From: Streptomyces geranii
Lineage (GTDB): Bacteria > Actinomycetota > Actinomycetes > Streptomycetales > Streptomycetaceae
Assembly: GCF_002954775.1 (NCBI RefSeq)
Contig: NZ_PJME01000019.1
Coordinates: 62,001-126,000 of the forward strand
Length of the DNA: 64,000 nt
Direction of reading: 5' to 3'
Part shown: piece after piece, positions 63,716 to 64,000 of the stretch
How positions within the stretch are numbered: the first letter of the stretch is position 1
Layout: each line of letters opens with the position of its first letter
Made by a program: the position numbers and the translations under genes
The notes under the pieces: generated by a model
What the model was told of the DNA's origin: nothing
The model's input: only the letters and a program-made list of their open reading frames with translations
Database searches by the model: none

Positions 63716-64000
63716 GTGGCACGACGTAACGCGGAGGACGGTTCCGGGACGGGGGTCAGCAACGCGGCGCTCGGGCTCGTCCCGCCGAAGAGTTCCATGT
63801 CCCTGATCGACCTCGCCGGTGAGCGCTGGGTGTACTCGGAGTCGCTGAGCCAGGGGCACTTCACCAATGATCCAGCCGATTACGCACGCCACAGCCATGC
63901 ATCGAAGTGGCCCCCGGATTCCCCGGCGTCGTCCCGGTGCGTGACAGCAAGGTCGCTCCCGGCGGTCCGGTGGTTGTCGTAACCCGTGCCGCCTGGGCGG
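63716..64000 (+). pseudogene. DUF397-type gene, frameshifted, cut by the right edge
   Basis: Frame one begins at GTG 63716 (GGGAGGACGC just before) and contains LIDLAGERWVYSESLSQG, like the WxKSSxS start of DUF397. In the next frame, with no start codon of its own after a stop at 63868, comes CIEVAPGFPGVVPVRDSKVA and VVVVTRAAWA, the conserved DUF397 end. So the domain is split by a frame change at about 63880-63900. It may be a real mutation or a base-call error. The 3' end lies outside the window. Confidence 0.55.

Noticed and set aside
1..64000. CRISPR arrays, rRNA or tRNA genes, intact insertion sequences
   Set aside because: No regularly spaced direct repeats of CRISPR size, no tRNA T-arm plus acceptor pattern, no transposase motif and no terminal inverted repeats were seen by eye. 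A tool-based scan could still find a tRNA I missed.

Overview
The window is high-GC actinobacterial DNA and almost certainly Streptomyces. Third codon positions are nearly all G or C, GTG and occasional TTG starts are common, and there is a full Actinobacteria-type gene repertoire: cobaltochelatase CobN, a ResB/CcsB cytochrome c maturation system, a proteasome beta subunit, PucR, DUF397 and DUF7848-type proteins. I saw no rRNA, tRNA, CRISPR array or intact insertion sequence. All functional calls come from reading motifs in the translated sequence; no database search was run.

Layout. 1-5.5 kb: a GH38 alpha-mannosidase cut by the left edge, an RpiR-type regulator and a SIS-domain sugar-phosphate protein (sugar catabolism). 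5.5-14.2 kb: mixed housekeeping and accessory genes, including a membrane protein, a short-chain dehydrogenase, GNAT enzymes, a DEDD exonuclease, a VapBC45-like toxin-antitoxin pair, a winged-helix regulator, a Nudix hydrolase, a membrane acyltransferase and an AI-2E-type transporter. 14.2-26.4 kb: an aerobic-type corrin ring block, cobL-cobM-cobK and a Ni/Co permease on the plus strand, cobG-cobH-cobIJ on the minus strand, then divergent cobN behind a cobalamin riboswitch. 26.4-29.0 kb: an arsenic block, arsC, arsR-aqpS, a second arsR and arsI, with two clear palindromic operators. 29.1-29.9 kb: a graveyard of three gene fragments (LysE exporter, HD phosphohydrolase, GH13 C-terminus).

30.0-37.3 kb is the most unusual part. 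A seven-gene minus-strand operon encodes a degenerate resolvase-like protein, a primase/polymerase-like small protein, a DUF7848-type protein, a 47-residue peptide with a perfect ribosome-binding site, a JmjC/cupin oxygenase, an aldo/keto reductase and a kinase-fold phosphotransferase. Facing it is a plus-strand operon of an HTH-TPR regulator, a YdcF-type protein, a WbqC-family protein and a possible 57-residue Cys-containing protein. Tight start/stop overlaps indicate two co-ordinated transcription units. I read it as a candidate undescribed peptide-modification or small-molecule system.

37.4-47.9 kb: core genes. hemL, a phosphatase, a Tat-exported NodB-like lipoprotein, the cytochrome c maturation operon (TlpA-like, CcdA, ResB, CcsB) ended by a 21-bp hairpin, and an ECF-like sigma factor with its CU044_5270-type partner. 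47.9-51.7 kb: a membrane-anchored periplasmic-binding-type receptor coupled to a P-loop ATPase. 51.8-54.6 kb: a 2-oxoglutarate oxygenase and a nucleoside-type deaminase divergent from a PucR regulator. 54.6-61.1 kb: a GNAT enzyme, a repeat (LRV/HEAT-like) protein, a double-HTH MerR regulator divergent from a UvrA-like ATPase, and an orphan proteasome beta subunit. 61.1-64 kb: an HTH-helical-repeat regulator, small proteins and a probably frameshifted DUF397 gene at the right edge.
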